64,000 nt of DNA. Source: [Flexibacter] sp. ATCC 35208 (lineage in GTDB: Bacteria; Bacteroidota; Bacteroidia; Chitinophagales; Chitinophagaceae). This document shows positions 18,353-26,797 of the stretch, in pieces. The position numbers and the translations under genes are program-made. Where the stretch lies: contig NZ_MTKN01000032.1 in assembly GCF_001975825.1 (NCBI RefSeq), positions 21,060 through 85,059 of the forward strand, given 5' to 3'. The stretch's first letter is position 1. The number at the start of each line of letters is the position of its first letter. The notes below the pieces were generated by a model that ran no database searches, was not told the DNA's origin, and was given only the letters and a program-made list of their open reading frames with translations.

Positions 18353-21300
18353 TTAAAGAGTGAGGGTAATACCAGCCTGGTATGACTTATTGTTTGGATA
18401 AGAGTTGTTGTCAACGCCTTTATTGATAAGGGTTTGGCCATTACTGCTTACTTCAGGATCAAAGCCTGTATAATTCGTCCAGGTAACCAGATTCTGTGCA
18501 GAGATATACAATCTTAATCCCTTTAATTTTGCTGCTGTTAAGAAAGATCCTGGAAAAGAATAACTCAGCGAAACATTCTTGAGTCTGTAATAAGTAGCGT
18601 CTTCAATAAAACGATCAGACATCGTAATCGCCGGATCCTGATAAGCCTCCTTTACATCTGTATTGGTGTTAGTAGGCGTCCATCTTCTCAGCATTACTTT
18701 CGATCCATTGGTATACCCCGTTCCCAGTTCCAGCTGCGCTTCATTGGTATTATATAATTTTCCACCTACAGAAGCCTGGAAGAACACATTCAAATCAAAT
18801 CCTTTGTAGCTGAAAGAGTTTGTCAAACCAGCAGTAAAATCAAGTTGGTTGTCAATAATGATACGGTCTACAGATGTAATCTTGCCATCTCCATTGATAT
18901 CTTTATACTGTTGACCACCCGGACTTGCATCTGCCTGTGGGGTTAATGGGGTCATACCTTCCTGAATAATGCCATCTGTCTTGTACACGATAAAGGAACC
19001 CACAGGATGCCCGATCTTGGCAATAGATGGCGCTGAGCTGCTTGGAATGTATTCATTTACACCTTCCGTCAGTTGGAGGATCTTGTTTGTATTCCTGGAG
19101 AAATTCAGGATCGTATTCCACCTGAAAGCACCAGTGAGGTTATTGGAGTTGACATTCAGCTCAAAACCCTTGTTGGAGATGGCGCCGATATTCTGATAGG
19201 TGGTAGAAGTCTGGTTATTCGTCAGATCGGCCAATCCTGAACTACCTGGTACAGTACCTGTCAACAGCAGATTCGTCGTCTTCTTATAATAGTAATCGGC
19301 CACAATAGAGATCCGTCCATTCAGCAATCCTACATCCAGTCCTCCATTGACCTGGAAAGTTTTTTCCCAGGTGAGGTTCTTATTGGATACCGTACTTGGG
19401 GCATAACCTGAAACCGCCGTTCCTGAGAAATTATAGGGGTAATAAGTGATTTTGGCCAGCGACTGGTAAGCATCTATGTCTTGGTTCCCCGTGGAACCTG
19501 CACTGAGACGGAGCTTCAAAACATTGATCCCTTTTACGTTTTCAAAGAATCGTTCCTTATAAATATTCCAGCCGATGGCCCCGGATGGGAAGTACCCCCA
19601 TTTATTGCCGGCAGAAAATTTGGAAGAACCATCCGCCCTGAATGAAAAGGTAACGAGGAACCTGTCGTCAAAAGCATAATTCACCCTGGCGAGATAAGAG
19701 GCCAGTGACCATTTCAGCGCAGAAGAACCCGGTGTGGCAGCACTGGTACCACTACCCAGGTTATTATAGGAAAGCGCATCAGAGGTATAGCCATAAGATG
19801 CCGCCGTTACCCCTTTTGACTGTGATTGCTGTGCGGTGAAACCTGCTACTGTACTGATTCTGTGCTTGTCGTTGAATTGCTTGTCGTACGTGATCGTATT
19901 TTCCTCTAACCAGTTCGAAGTAAAGAGAGACCCTACAGCTGCATAGCCATTATAAGAAGATCCTTCATAAGTAGATTTAGGCAGGTACCTGTTCTGCTTA
20001 TTGTCTATAACATCTGCACCCAATAGCACCTTGGCTTTCAGACCTTCGGCGATGGTGTATTCACCAGTCATATTACCCAGAAAACGATTCGTACTCGTCT
20101 CATTTGTCTGGTTATTCAATGTATTGATTGGATTAGCATACACTGTTTCAAAAGGACTGTTGATAACATAAGATCCATTATCCTGATAAACCGGTAAGGA
20201 AGGTGGCGTATACAGCAATCCGGATACAATATTGGAAGGTGCTACATTCGCTTTTGTATGTGTACCAATAATGCTGGATGTTAATTTCAGTTTTTTATTA
20301 TAATCATGCTCCACATTCAGACGTGCAGAGAAACGTTCAAAACCTGTTTTAATAAGAATGCCTTCCTGCTTCAGGTAGTTACCCGCAATTGCTAAACGTG
20401 TCTTCTCACCACCTGAAAAAATAGACAGGCTATGACTCTGCATCGGCGCAGTGGTAAAAGCTTCCGACTGCCAGTCAGTCCCTTCGCCTGTAGTATCCAG
20501 TGTATAACCTGTTACAGTCGGCAATGTTACAGTTTTACCTGAATTCGTAGCCGCATCTTTTCTCAATGCCCACCATTCACGTGCATTCAGTAAAGGAATC
20601 GTTTTAATTACTTTTTGTACCCCATAGTAACCATCATAATTAATAGAAGATTTGTTCTTTGATCCTTTTCTGGTAGTGATCAATACCACACCATTCGCAC
20701 CTCTTGAACCATAAATTGCAGTAGCAGAAGCATCTTTCAATACATCGATAGATTCAATATCGGCAGTATTCAATGTAGACAATGGATTAATATTAGGTCC
20801 ATTCGTTACACCGGCATTCGTTACGCTATAATTGTTATTGATAGGAAAACCATCGATCACATAGAGTGGATCACTCCCTGCAGAAATAGAGTTGTTACCA
20901 CGTATCTGCACACTCACACCACCACCGGGTTGTCCGTTTGTCTGGGTGACCACCACCCCTGATACAGACCCTTGCAGCAAGCGTTCAATGGAGTTTACAG
21001 GTTGTTCTTTCACAGCAGGAGGTACAGAAGCAATAGACCCGGTAACATCACTTTTCTTCTGTGTACCATAACCTACAACTACGACACCTTCTAATTGATT
21101 CAGTGTTTGTGTCAATTCAATTTTCGCAGGTGAAGCAGTTAATTCAACTCTTAAAGTATCGTACCCAATAAAGCGTACAATAACATGGTAGGGCAACTTC
21201 TGTCCGGTTATCAATTGAAAATGACCTTTATCATCAGTGACGGTCTGATTGGTTACACCTTCAATCCTGATAGATGCACCGGGTAAAGGCTCTTTGGTTC

Positions 21301-21412
21301 TGGCATCCACCACTGTTCCGCTCACGGAAGAATTAATCAGTGGCTTATCCTGTGCAGGCGATAGCATTGCGTACAGCAATGGCAAAGCCAGTAAAACTAA
21401 CTTTTTATACAT
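18353..21412 (-). CDS. SusC/RagA TonB-dependent transporter of the sulfatase operon
   Basis: This is a 1019-aa outer-membrane transporter. The start at MYKKLVLLALPLLYAMLSPAQ gives a proper signal peptide; an in-frame Met at 21451 falls inside a hairpin and would spoil it. The order is carboxypeptidase-like domain (GTVVDARTKEPLPGASIRIEG), plug with LYVIDGFPINNN and IDVLKDASATAIYGSRGANG, then barrel. Unlike the SusC at 5682 it has no STN domain, and there is no FecR or sigma gene beside it, so control must come another way. A polycysteine mini-ORF lies 91 bases upstream on the same strand. SusD follows after 11 bases. Confidence 0.95.
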   Translation of the reverse strand: MYKKLVLLALPLLYAMLSPAQDKPLINSSVSGTVVDARTKEPLPGASIRIEGVTNQTVTDDKGHFQLITGQKLPYHVIVRFIGYDTLRVELTASPAKIELTQTLNQLEGVVVVGYGTQKKSDVTGSIASVPPAVKEQPVNSIERLLQGSVSGVVVTQTNGQPGGGVSVQIRGNNSISAGSDPLYVIDGFPINNNYSVTNAGVTNGPNINPLSTLNTADIESIDVLKDASATAIYGSRGANGVVLITTRKGSKNKSSINYDGYYGVQKVIKTIPLLNAREWWALRKDAATNSGKTVTLPTVTGYTLDTTGEGTDWQSEAFTTAPMQSHSLSIFSGGEKTRLAIAGNYLKQEGILIKTGFERFSARLNVEHDYNKKLKLTSSIIGTHTKANVAPSNIVSGLLYTPPSLPVYQDNGSYVINSPFETVYANPINTLNNQTNETSTNRFLGNMTGEYTIAEGLKAKVLLGADVIDNKQNRYLPKSTYEGSSYNGYAAVGSLFTSNWLEENTITYDKQFNDKHRISTVAGFTAQQSQSKGVTAASYGYTSDALSYNNLGSGTSAATPGSSALKWSLASYLARVNYAFDDRFLVTFSFRADGSSKFSAGNKWGYFPSGAIGWNIYKERFFENVKGINVLKLRLSAGSTGNQDIDAYQSLAKITYYPYNFSGTAVSGYAPSTVSNKNLTWEKTFQVNGGLDVGLLNGRISIVADYYYKKTTNLLLTGTVPGSSGLADLTNNQTSTTYQNIGAISNKGFELNVNSNNLTGAFRWNTILNFSRNTNKILQLTEGVNEYIPSSSAPSIAKIGHPVGSFIVYKTDGIIQEGMTPLTPQADASPGGQQYKDINGDGKITSVDRIIIDNQLDFTAGLTNSFSYKGFDLNVFFQASVGGKLYNTNEAQLELGTGYTNGSKVMLRRWTPTNTNTDVKEAYQDPAITMSDRFIEDATYYRLKNVSLSYSFPGSFLTAAKLKGLRLYISAQNLVTWTNYTGFDPEVSSNGQTLINKGVDNNSYPNNKSYQAGITLTL

Positions 21413-21445
21413 GACATTTTTGATTATAGACAAAGACTTCCCCCC

Positions 21446-21463
21446 GGCCATGAACGTATGGCC
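21446..21463 (-). promoter_or_regulatory. Hairpin between polycysteine mini-ORF and SusC start
   Basis: A perfect 6-bp stem, GGCCAT with ATGGCC, and a 6-base loop lie between the mini-ORF stop (21503) and the SusC start (21412). An alternative in-frame ATG for SusC lies within the stem. No U-run follows, so it is not an ordinary terminator. It could be one arm of an attenuator, or incidental. Confidence 0.35.
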
Positions 21464-21502
21464 TGCGGATGATGAATTAACAGGAAATAAAAGAGAGGAT
21501 TA

Positions 21503-21577
21503 TTAACAGCAGCAGCAACTAGTCTTATTGCCAGACACACTGATAGGGATGGAATGAATAAACTGATTCTGTTTCAT
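21503..21577 (-). CDS. Polycysteine leader peptide upstream of SusCD-sulfatase
   Basis: This 24-codon ORF starts MKQNQF and ends GNKTSCCCC, with consecutive codons TGC TGC TGC TGT directly before TAA. It is on the same strand as SusC, with its stop 91 bases before the SusC start. Four terminal Cys codons are very unlikely by chance. Polycysteine leader ORFs are known in mycobacteria, where scarce cysteine stalls the ribosome and raises expression of downstream sulfur genes. Here the downstream operon ends in a sulfatase, which makes a cysteine- or sulfur-responsive attenuator the natural reading. No textbook terminator is visible between the ORF and SusC. A tiny secreted or modified peptide is the alternative, but there is no maturation gene nearby. 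Confidence 0.6.
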   Translation of the reverse strand: MKQNQFIHSIPISVSGNKTSCCCC

Positions 21578-21855
21578 TGTTATATTATTAGGTTGATATA
21601 GAAGCAATACTATTGGTTGGGCATAGCACAGTCATAGCTAAAAGCGCTGGCTTAGCAGAATAAAAAAACGGAAAAATAAATTAGTAAGAAATCAACTACC
21701 TCAGTATAACATTCTCGATACTGATATAAGGGAGGTTTTGGTGGAGACATGCCTTATAACATAGCAAACATACAATGTTTTGTTTAATCTACAAAATTAA
21801 TGGACTAATAGTTATATTTGCTCTCCCACCAATCAAATCATCTCAATCAAATCGA

Positions 21856-21975
21856 ATGAAAAGTATAGGAGCCCTGCTCGCGGTGCTGACAATTTCTGTT
21901 ATGCATACCGCTGCCCAGACCAAACCCCTCAATAGCTGGTTTTATGATTATACCAGCCTGAAGAGCGGGGAATAA
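21856..21975 (+). pseudogene. 39-codon secreted-protein start, probably truncated
   Basis: The ORF has a proper signal peptide (MKSIGALLAVLTISVMHTAAQ) and then only 18 residues before a stop. It looks like the N-terminus of a longer exported protein whose body has been lost. It is divergent from the SusC operon and 51 bases before the short AraC gene. I cannot name the parent family. Confidence 0.4.
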
Positions 21976-22026
21976 AAACTTGACACTTCACCATTTTTTT
22001 GCTTACCTATACTCGATATTTGCATT

Positions 22027-22401
22027 ATGGGTAAGCAAATTCCAGATAACATAATCAGCAGGAAGGAAGAGATCACCTCACAATTCATGCAGGTCCTGAA
22101 TGATCATATGGATGATTTCATGGCAGGGCGTGCAGTGAAGATGTATGAGCTAAAGGATATCGCCAGGATCATGTGTCTGCACCCGGTACATATCAGTAAT
22201 GTAGTCAAACTACATACGGGACACCATGCCTGTTATTTCTACGAACAGCGTATTCTGGAAGAGGCTATAAAACTATTGGCAGACCCAACCCTATCTATCA
22301 AAAACATCGCGCATAAGTTAGATTATGACGTGTCCAACTTCACAAAGTTTTTCAAACGATTTACCGGCGAAACGCCTTCATCATATAGAAAATCACTATG
22401 A
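22027..22401 (+). CDS. Short AraC-type transcription regulator
   Basis: This 124-aa protein is essentially only the AraC DNA-binding domain. The first HTH is at MYELKDIARIMCLHPVHISNVV and the second at LSIKNIAHKLDYDVSNFTKFFKRF, ending TPSSYRKSL. There is no N-terminal ligand-binding domain, only ~35 helical residues. Its stop overlaps the aldo/keto reductase start (ATGA), so the two are translationally coupled. It probably controls that reductase; the inducer cannot be inferred. Confidence 0.9.
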   Translation: MGKQIPDNIISRKEEITSQFMQVLNDHMDDFMAGRAVKMYELKDIARIMCLHPVHISNVVKLHTGHHACYFYEQRILEEAIKLLADPTLSIKNIAHKLDYDVSNFTKFFKRFTGETPSSYRKSL

Positions 22402-23261
22402 TAATATTTGGAAAAGATACAGCATATCCGCTCACTGCCCGCAGACCAGGATATGGCACTATGCGATTGACCGGGCAGGATGTGTGGGGAGAACCAGCAG
22501 ATCGCAATGAAGCCATCAGATTATTGAGAAGAGCTGTAGAATTGGGCGTGAATTTTTTCGACACCGCAGATTTCTATGGACCGGGTGTAACGAACAGATT
22601 ACTGGCCGATGCACTCTACCCTTATGCTTCAGACATCATCATTGCCACAAAAGTAGGTGGTACGAGGGGTAGCGATAAAAGCTGGCTACCTTATAGTCAA
22701 CCTGCAGAGTTGAGGAAGAGCATCGAGAATAACTTACAGGAATTAAAACTGGAACAGCTACCGCTCGTGCATTTTGGAAAAGCAGCAGGTACGCCGGGAA
22801 GTTATGAAGAATCGTTGGAGGAGATGCTGGCATTGCAAAAAGAAGGGAAGATCCTGCATCTTGGATTGACGAACATTACGCCGGAGCAGTTCCATTTGGC
22901 TACCAGCAAAACGAATATCGCATCAGTTGAAAATCTGTATAGTTATACACATCGTGTCACTGATCCTAACAGTCCATTTGGTTTTCAGGGAGGGGAGGTA
23001 TTGGCGTTATGTGAGCAAAAGGAAATTCCTTTTATTCCATTTTTCTCCTTACAAACATCGCTCGGTGGGGAACAGCAAAAACTACAACAGGTGGCAGATG
23101 CACATGGTATTACAGTGGCGCAGATGAATATCGCCTGGTTATTACATAAATCAGTATGGATACTACCTATACCCGGTACTACATCTATCCCGCATTTAGA
23201 AGAAAATATTGCTGCCGCAGGCATCTCATTGTCAAAAGAAGAAATGGATTTTCTTGGTTAG
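22398..23261 (+). CDS. Aldo/keto reductase
   Basis: The product is a 287-aa NAD(P)H-dependent oxidoreductase with the AKR barrel. Seen are FFDTADFYGPG (Asp and Tyr of the tetrad), IIIATKVGG (Lys), the EGKILHLGLTNI strand, and the C-terminal cofactor-binding IPIPGTTSIPHLEENI. At the place of the tetrad His, where most members read LxxLH, this one reads LPLVHFG: aligned by spacing, the His position is Gly and a His lies two residues earlier. That may alter catalysis or simply reflect a short shift. It is coupled to the AraC gene by a 4-base overlap. The physiological aldehyde or ketone is unknown. Confidence 0.9.
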   Translation: MIIFGKDTAYPLTARRPGYGTMRLTGQDVWGEPADRNEAIRLLRRAVELGVNFFDTADFYGPGVTNRLLADALYPYASDIIIATKVGGTRGSDKSWLPYSQPAELRKSIENNLQELKLEQLPLVHFGKAAGTPGSYEESLEEMLALQKEGKILHLGLTNITPEQFHLATSKTNIASVENLYSYTHRVTDPNSPFGFQGGEVLALCEQKEIPFIPFFSLQTSLGGEQQKLQQVADAHGITVAQMNIAWLLHKSVWILPIPGTTSIPHLEENIAAAGISLSKEEMDFLG

Positions 23262-23287
23262 GGGTATTTTCTTAGATAATGCAAAGG

Positions 23288-23330
23288 GGAGACTGCCTCA
23301 AAAGTCAAAGTTACTTTTGAGGCAGTCTCC
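23288..23330. terminator. Strong bidirectional terminator
   Basis: A perfect 18-bp inverted repeat (23288-23305 with 23313-23330) with a 7-base loop lies between the convergent aldo/keto reductase and TPR genes. It ends seven bases before the latter's stop codon. Confidence 0.9.
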
Positions 23331-23336
23331 ATATAT

Positions 23337-24143
23337 TTACAGGTTATTCAATGCCAACTGTGCACGCTTTTTCATTCGCCCGTCCATCTTTACCAGATCT
23401 TTAAATAGTTGTCTTGCCTGGGCTTTCTGCTTTTTATATTTGAAACACATGGCCAGCTGATATCTCGCTAATTCTCCATAATTGCTGGCGGTGTCTGTCG
23501 TTAATTTTGTAAACATTGGCATGGCTTCATCCAGTTTTCCTTTGAAATAATAAGCCATGGCGGTTTTATAAAGAGATTGATCAGATTCGGTTTCAGCTAT
23601 AACCGGTGGTGGAGCCGCAGTCATATTATCATCACTGGTCACCACATCAGTATGCGCTGTGCCTACATCAGTAAGTGACGTGCTGGCATCCGTATGCGCT
23701 ACTCCAACTGAAGCAGCCACAGGTTCGGCTTTCGCAATAGCCGGATGAATGTTTTCATGTTTTACCTGTTGAGTAGCCAGAAAAGCAATGCCAGTTACGA
23801 TCGCTGCTGCCACTACACTCCAAAAATAAGTGAGGAATCTTTCCTGCGTTTCAATCTTCTTCTGATAACGTTCTACTTCAAACACAGGTGCAATTTCACT
23901 ACTACTGCGAATGAGTTCCTGAACTTTCAGACTCATAGCCTGGTATTGCGCGTGGTATTTTGGTTTTTGGAGAATCTCTACCGCATCACTGCATAGTTCA
24001 CAATTGACAAGATGTTGTTCGAGAAGGTGTTTTTCCATGTGGGTTAAACGGCCATCTACATAGCGGGGAAGCTGGTCTTTACTAAAACAACGAACCCTGC
24101 TGAAGATCTTTAATATCTTGTCCTTGTTGTCTGAATTTTGCAT
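23337..24143 (-). CDS. Zinc-finger/TPR membrane protein, probable anti-sigma
   Basis: The product is 268 aa. Residues ~30-55 hold a putative zinc-finger of the anti-sigma type (HLLEQHLVNCELCSDAVE, HxxxCxxC). A membrane helix follows near residue 120 (SVVAAAIVTGIAFLA), then a Thr/Asp/Val-rich stretch with DVGTAHTD-like repeats, and a C-terminal TPR-like part (YKTAMAYYFKGKLDEAMPMF; ARYQLAMCFKYKKQKAQARQLF). This layout is typical of Bacteroidota anti-sigma proteins encoded after an ECF sigma. Its start lies inside the 3' end of the sigma-like gene (62-base overlap in another frame). The start at MQNSDNK is preferred over one eight codons upstream. Confidence 0.75.
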   Translation of the reverse strand: MQNSDNKDKILKIFSRVRCFSKDQLPRYVDGRLTHMEKHLLEQHLVNCELCSDAVEILQKPKYHAQYQAMSLKVQELIRSSSEIAPVFEVERYQKKIETQERFLTYFWSVVAAAIVTGIAFLATQQVKHENIHPAIAKAEPVAASVGVAHTDASTSLTDVGTAHTDVVTSDDNMTAAPPPVIAETESDQSLYKTAMAYYFKGKLDEAMPMFTKLTTDTASNYGELARYQLAMCFKYKKQKAQARQLFKDLVKMDGRMKKRAQLALNNL

Positions 24144-25119
24144 AGTCTTGTGTTTCGGGATTTTCAACGATCAGCATTAAAGCTGGTTCCTGTTTGATAG
24201 GTTTTGGTTGTTCTAAAGTTGTTGCATATTCTTCGACGGTCAATGGCTGTTGCACGTCCTGTTTTGGCTTGGCGGCTTTCGCATATCCACGCTTTGCACT
24301 CTTCACCGGTTTCGCGTATTCTACTTTCATTTCTTCTTCGATCTTCATAACTTCCATCTTTCCATTTCCGGCTACCATCTTCACCTTCTTATTCCGCTTC
24401 ACTACTTTCATCTTTTCATGCTCATCTACCTTTTTCACCTCCTCCCGATTCACGACTTCTATCTTTCCATTCTCATCCACCATCCTTACCGCTTCCTGCT
24501 GCTCCACAATTTCCTCCTCTAACCCCGCATACTCCATCGGCCTCACTTTCGCATGCTCCAACTTCTCCAATATAATCAACGCCAATTCCTGTTTTGCTTT
24601 TCTAACCAGTTTCCTGATCTTATCCATTGTATACTCCCTCTCCGCTGCTATCTCTGCAAACGTTTTCTGATCAAAATAAAACTCCTTCAACATCTCCCTA
24701 TGCGGTGATTCCAACTCATCAAACGCCGTTTTCATACACAACGCTAATTCCTTCCTTTGCATCAGATGGGTATTTGCCTTCTCCACTTTATTCTCCAACC
24801 GTGTAATATCGCTGGATACAGAAGTTGGAAAATAGTAAGTATTCCTTGCCTCTCTGTTTCCCTGTGACTTAATAAAAAACTGCATCCATTCTCCTATTTT
24901 AGGAATCGTCTGTGTATGCAAACTTTTAAATAGCCGTTTTAAAAGAGAAGGGAAAAATTCATCAGGGGTATTATCGTAATTGTTTAAAGAAGGCAAGGAA
25001 ACCGCCGCCAGTAAATGGCTATATCTCTCAAGTAAAATTCCTGCTGCTTCCTCATCTTTCAGTTTTCTTGCTCTGGCCATGAGCTCATGGTCTGCTATAT
25101 TTGCAAGTTGATGTAGCAT
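24082..25119 (-). CDS. Sigma-70-like factor with long charged C-terminal tail
   Basis: This is a 345-aa protein whose first ~190 residues resemble an ECF sigma. There is a region 4-like HTH around 128-182 (FDELESPHREMLKEFYFDQK; FAEIAAEREYTMDKIRKLVRKAKQEL). Region 2 is poorly conserved. From about residue 200 a highly charged tail follows, with three 17-18 residue repeats (211-263) and then Lys/Pro/Ala-rich sequence to the end, which is unusual for an ECF factor. It is followed by an overlapping gene for a zinc-finger/TPR membrane protein, the expected anti-sigma partner. Target genes are not evident. Confidence 0.75.
   Translation of the reverse strand: MLHQLANIADHELMARARKLKDEEAAGILLERYSHLLAAVSLPSLNNYDNTPDEFFPSLLKRLFKSLHTQTIPKIGEWMQFFIKSQGNREARNTYYFPTSVSSDITRLENKVEKANTHLMQRKELALCMKTAFDELESPHREMLKEFYFDQKTFAEIAAEREYTMDKIRKLVRKAKQELALIILEKLEHAKVRPMEYAGLEEEIVEQQEAVRMVDENGKIEVVNREEVKKVDEHEKMKVVKRNKKVKMVAGNGKMEVMKIEEEMKVEYAKPVKSAKRGYAKAAKPKQDVQQPLTVEEYATTLEQPKPIKQEPALMLIVENPETQDYAKFRQQGQDIKDLQQGSLF
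24331..24489 (-). repeat. Three tandem 17-18 aa repeats in the sigma tail
   Basis: Residues 211-227, 228-245 and 246-263 repeat the pattern V(R/K)(M/K)V-x3-(G/E)K(I/M)(E/K)V(V/M). The DNA period is about 54 bases, with the units diverged. The tail is acidic/basic alternating and probably helical. Confidence 0.7.
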
Positions 25120-25395
25120 AGTTCTAATTAATATTTACAAATAGAAATATATGGGAAAAAAACGCATTGAGGAATTAGCCAATAAGTATGCCGTATGAGC
25201 TGGCAAAAAATAAAGAAGTTTGATAATCAATGGTATGTTGCAAAAGCTATCTCTTGCATATTAGATAAATTACATGTGAAATTCCACGGTACAAACAGGT
25301 ATTTAATTGGATGGAAAACTATCCAAATAAATAATAATCAGATAATTGTATTTTGTTTAATGGCTCACTGTTACCAGTCACATTTTGTGGAAACC

Positions 25396-25764
25396 TCAGT
25401 TACAAGTTGAGGAAGTATTAATCACTTTACGATGTTCTCTTCCCCAATGGATCAAACTTTCCACAATCGGGTACAATGACTCGCAATAGGCGGTCAGTCT
25501 GTATTCTACGTTTCTTGGAAAATCTGGATCTTCCCTTCTTTCAACCAGGTTATTCAATTCCATCATCTGCAATTCTTTTGACAGCATGGCAAAAGTGATT
25601 CCCGGAATACTTTGCGCAATCTCTCTATACCTGCGCAAACCATTATGCAACGCTAATACAACAGGCATGCGCCACTTTCCACTCAACACATAGAGGGCAT
25701 CCTGCGCATACCTGATTTCTTTCTCATCCTTTATTGTACAGATGTACGGTTTTTTCTTTTCCAT
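25396..25764 (-). CDS. HxlR-family transcription regulator
   Basis: This is a 122-aa winged-helix regulator of the HxlR type. The family pattern is visible: a Cys near residue 9, ALYVLSGKWRMPVVLALHNG, then RYREIAQSIPGITFAMLSKEL (recognition region) and the wing LVERREDPDFPRNVEYRLT. HxlR proteins often sense electrophiles or oxidants through Cys residues. It is divergent from the enoyl-CoA hydratase-like gene, with 71 bases between the starts, and most likely regulates that gene and itself. Confidence 0.92.
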   Translation of the reverse strand: MEKKKPYICTIKDEKEIRYAQDALYVLSGKWRMPVVLALHNGLRRYREIAQSIPGITFAMLSKELQMMELNNLVERREDPDFPRNVEYRLTAYCESLYPIVESLIHWGREHRKVINTSSTCN

Positions 25765-25835
25765 ATGCTATAGTTTACAATAGCAGTTTTAATCTCAGTC
25801 AATACTGCAATTACATTTGCTAAAACTTTTCTGAA

Positions 25836-26636
25836 ATGACAACAAAGTTATTACATCTACACATAGAAAACGGAGTTGCTAATATTACTTTCAATAATCC
25901 ACCTGTGAATGTACTGAGTGGGTCATTGATGAAATCATTAAAGGAAGTCCTCCATGGATTATCCAATGATGTAAAGGTAATTGTCTTTGACAGTGCGAAC
26001 CCCGATTTCTTCATTGCCCACGTAGATATCAATATTCTCGATGAACAGGAGGTATTGAATGAATTACAGCTAACGGCGCCCGAAGGTTTAAATATATTTC
26101 AGGCAGTTGGCGAAATGCTGAGAAACTTACCGCAGGTTACTATCGTAAAACTAAAAGGCATTGCCCGTGGTGGTGGCGCAGAATTTGTCACCGCCGCAGA
26201 TATGAGTTTTGCTTCTTTAGAAAAAGGAAAGCTCGCACAATGCGAAGCATTGATGGGCATCATCCCCGGTGGTGGCGCTACCCAATACCTTCCTGCAAAA
26301 ATGACCCGTGGCCGTGCATTGGAAATTATGTTAGGGGCTGATCTTTTTGACGCTGCTACCGCTGCGCATTATGGTTGGATCAACCGTGCCCTGCCAGATG
26401 CCGAAATTGACGCATTCGTAGACCAGCTGGCACAAAACATGGCTGCCTTGGAAGAAGGAATCATTTCTACAACAAAGAAAGTATTGGCAGCAGGTTTTAA
26501 AGCAGAGAATGATGGATGGGCTGCATTGGCATTTACACCGCGAACCGCAGAGATCATGAAAAAGGCGATGGAAAATGGCGCTCAAACAGTAGCGGGAGAA
26601 TTGGAAATAGAATCGCTACTCAGAAGCATAAAATAA
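25836..26636 (+). CDS. Enoyl-CoA hydratase/isomerase family protein
   Basis: The product is 266 aa with a crotonase fold: VANITFNNPPVNVLSGSLM at the N-terminus, the oxyanion-hole segment KGIARGGGAEFVTAADMSFA and GIIPGGGATQYLPAKMTRGR. Members bind acyl-CoA and hydrate, isomerise or cleave it. The substrate is not inferable from sequence, and its neighbour is an HxlR regulator and not other beta-oxidation genes, suggesting a stand-alone detoxification or side reaction. Translation starts at ATG 25836. Its 3' end abuts the terminator of the opposing tRNA. Confidence 0.9.
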   Translation: MTTKLLHLHIENGVANITFNNPPVNVLSGSLMKSLKEVLHGLSNDVKVIVFDSANPDFFIAHVDINILDEQEVLNELQLTAPEGLNIFQAVGEMLRNLPQVTIVKLKGIARGGGAEFVTAADMSFASLEKGKLAQCEALMGIIPGGGATQYLPAKMTRGRALEIMLGADLFDAATAAHYGWINRALPDAEIDAFVDQLAQNMAALEEGIISTTKKVLAAGFKAENDGWAALAFTPRTAEIMKKAMENGAQTVAGELEIESLLRSIK

Positions 26637-26641
26637 AAAAA

Positions 26642-26658
26642 TCCCGGCATAACCGGGA
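26642..26658 (-). terminator. Terminator downstream of tRNA-Met
   Basis: Stem TCCCGG/CCGGGA with a 5-base loop, followed on the minus strand by seven T residues. It lies 10 bases beyond the tRNA 3' end and may also stop the convergent hydratase transcript. Confidence 0.85.
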
Positions 26659-26667
26659 CTTACTTTG

Positions 26668-26739
<72 letters not shown>

Positions 26740-26797
26740 ATGAGGGTGCAAATTTAAGAAAATAAATATCTCTGCCAAATATTTTAAAAAAAACAGG

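Noticed and set aside
24194..24670. 158-codon plus-strand ORF opposite the sigma-like gene
   Set aside because: Ser/Phe/Thr-rich antisense shadow of the charged tail, caused by its biased codons.
25151..25198. 15-codon mini-ORF MGKKRIEELANKYAV
   Set aside because: Protein-like but too short, with no ribosome site or partner gene; could be a relic.
25195..25410. Possible 71-codon gene on the plus strand
   Set aside because: No signal, motif or natural composition; it overlaps the 3' end of the HxlR gene and the region looks AT-rich and non-coding.
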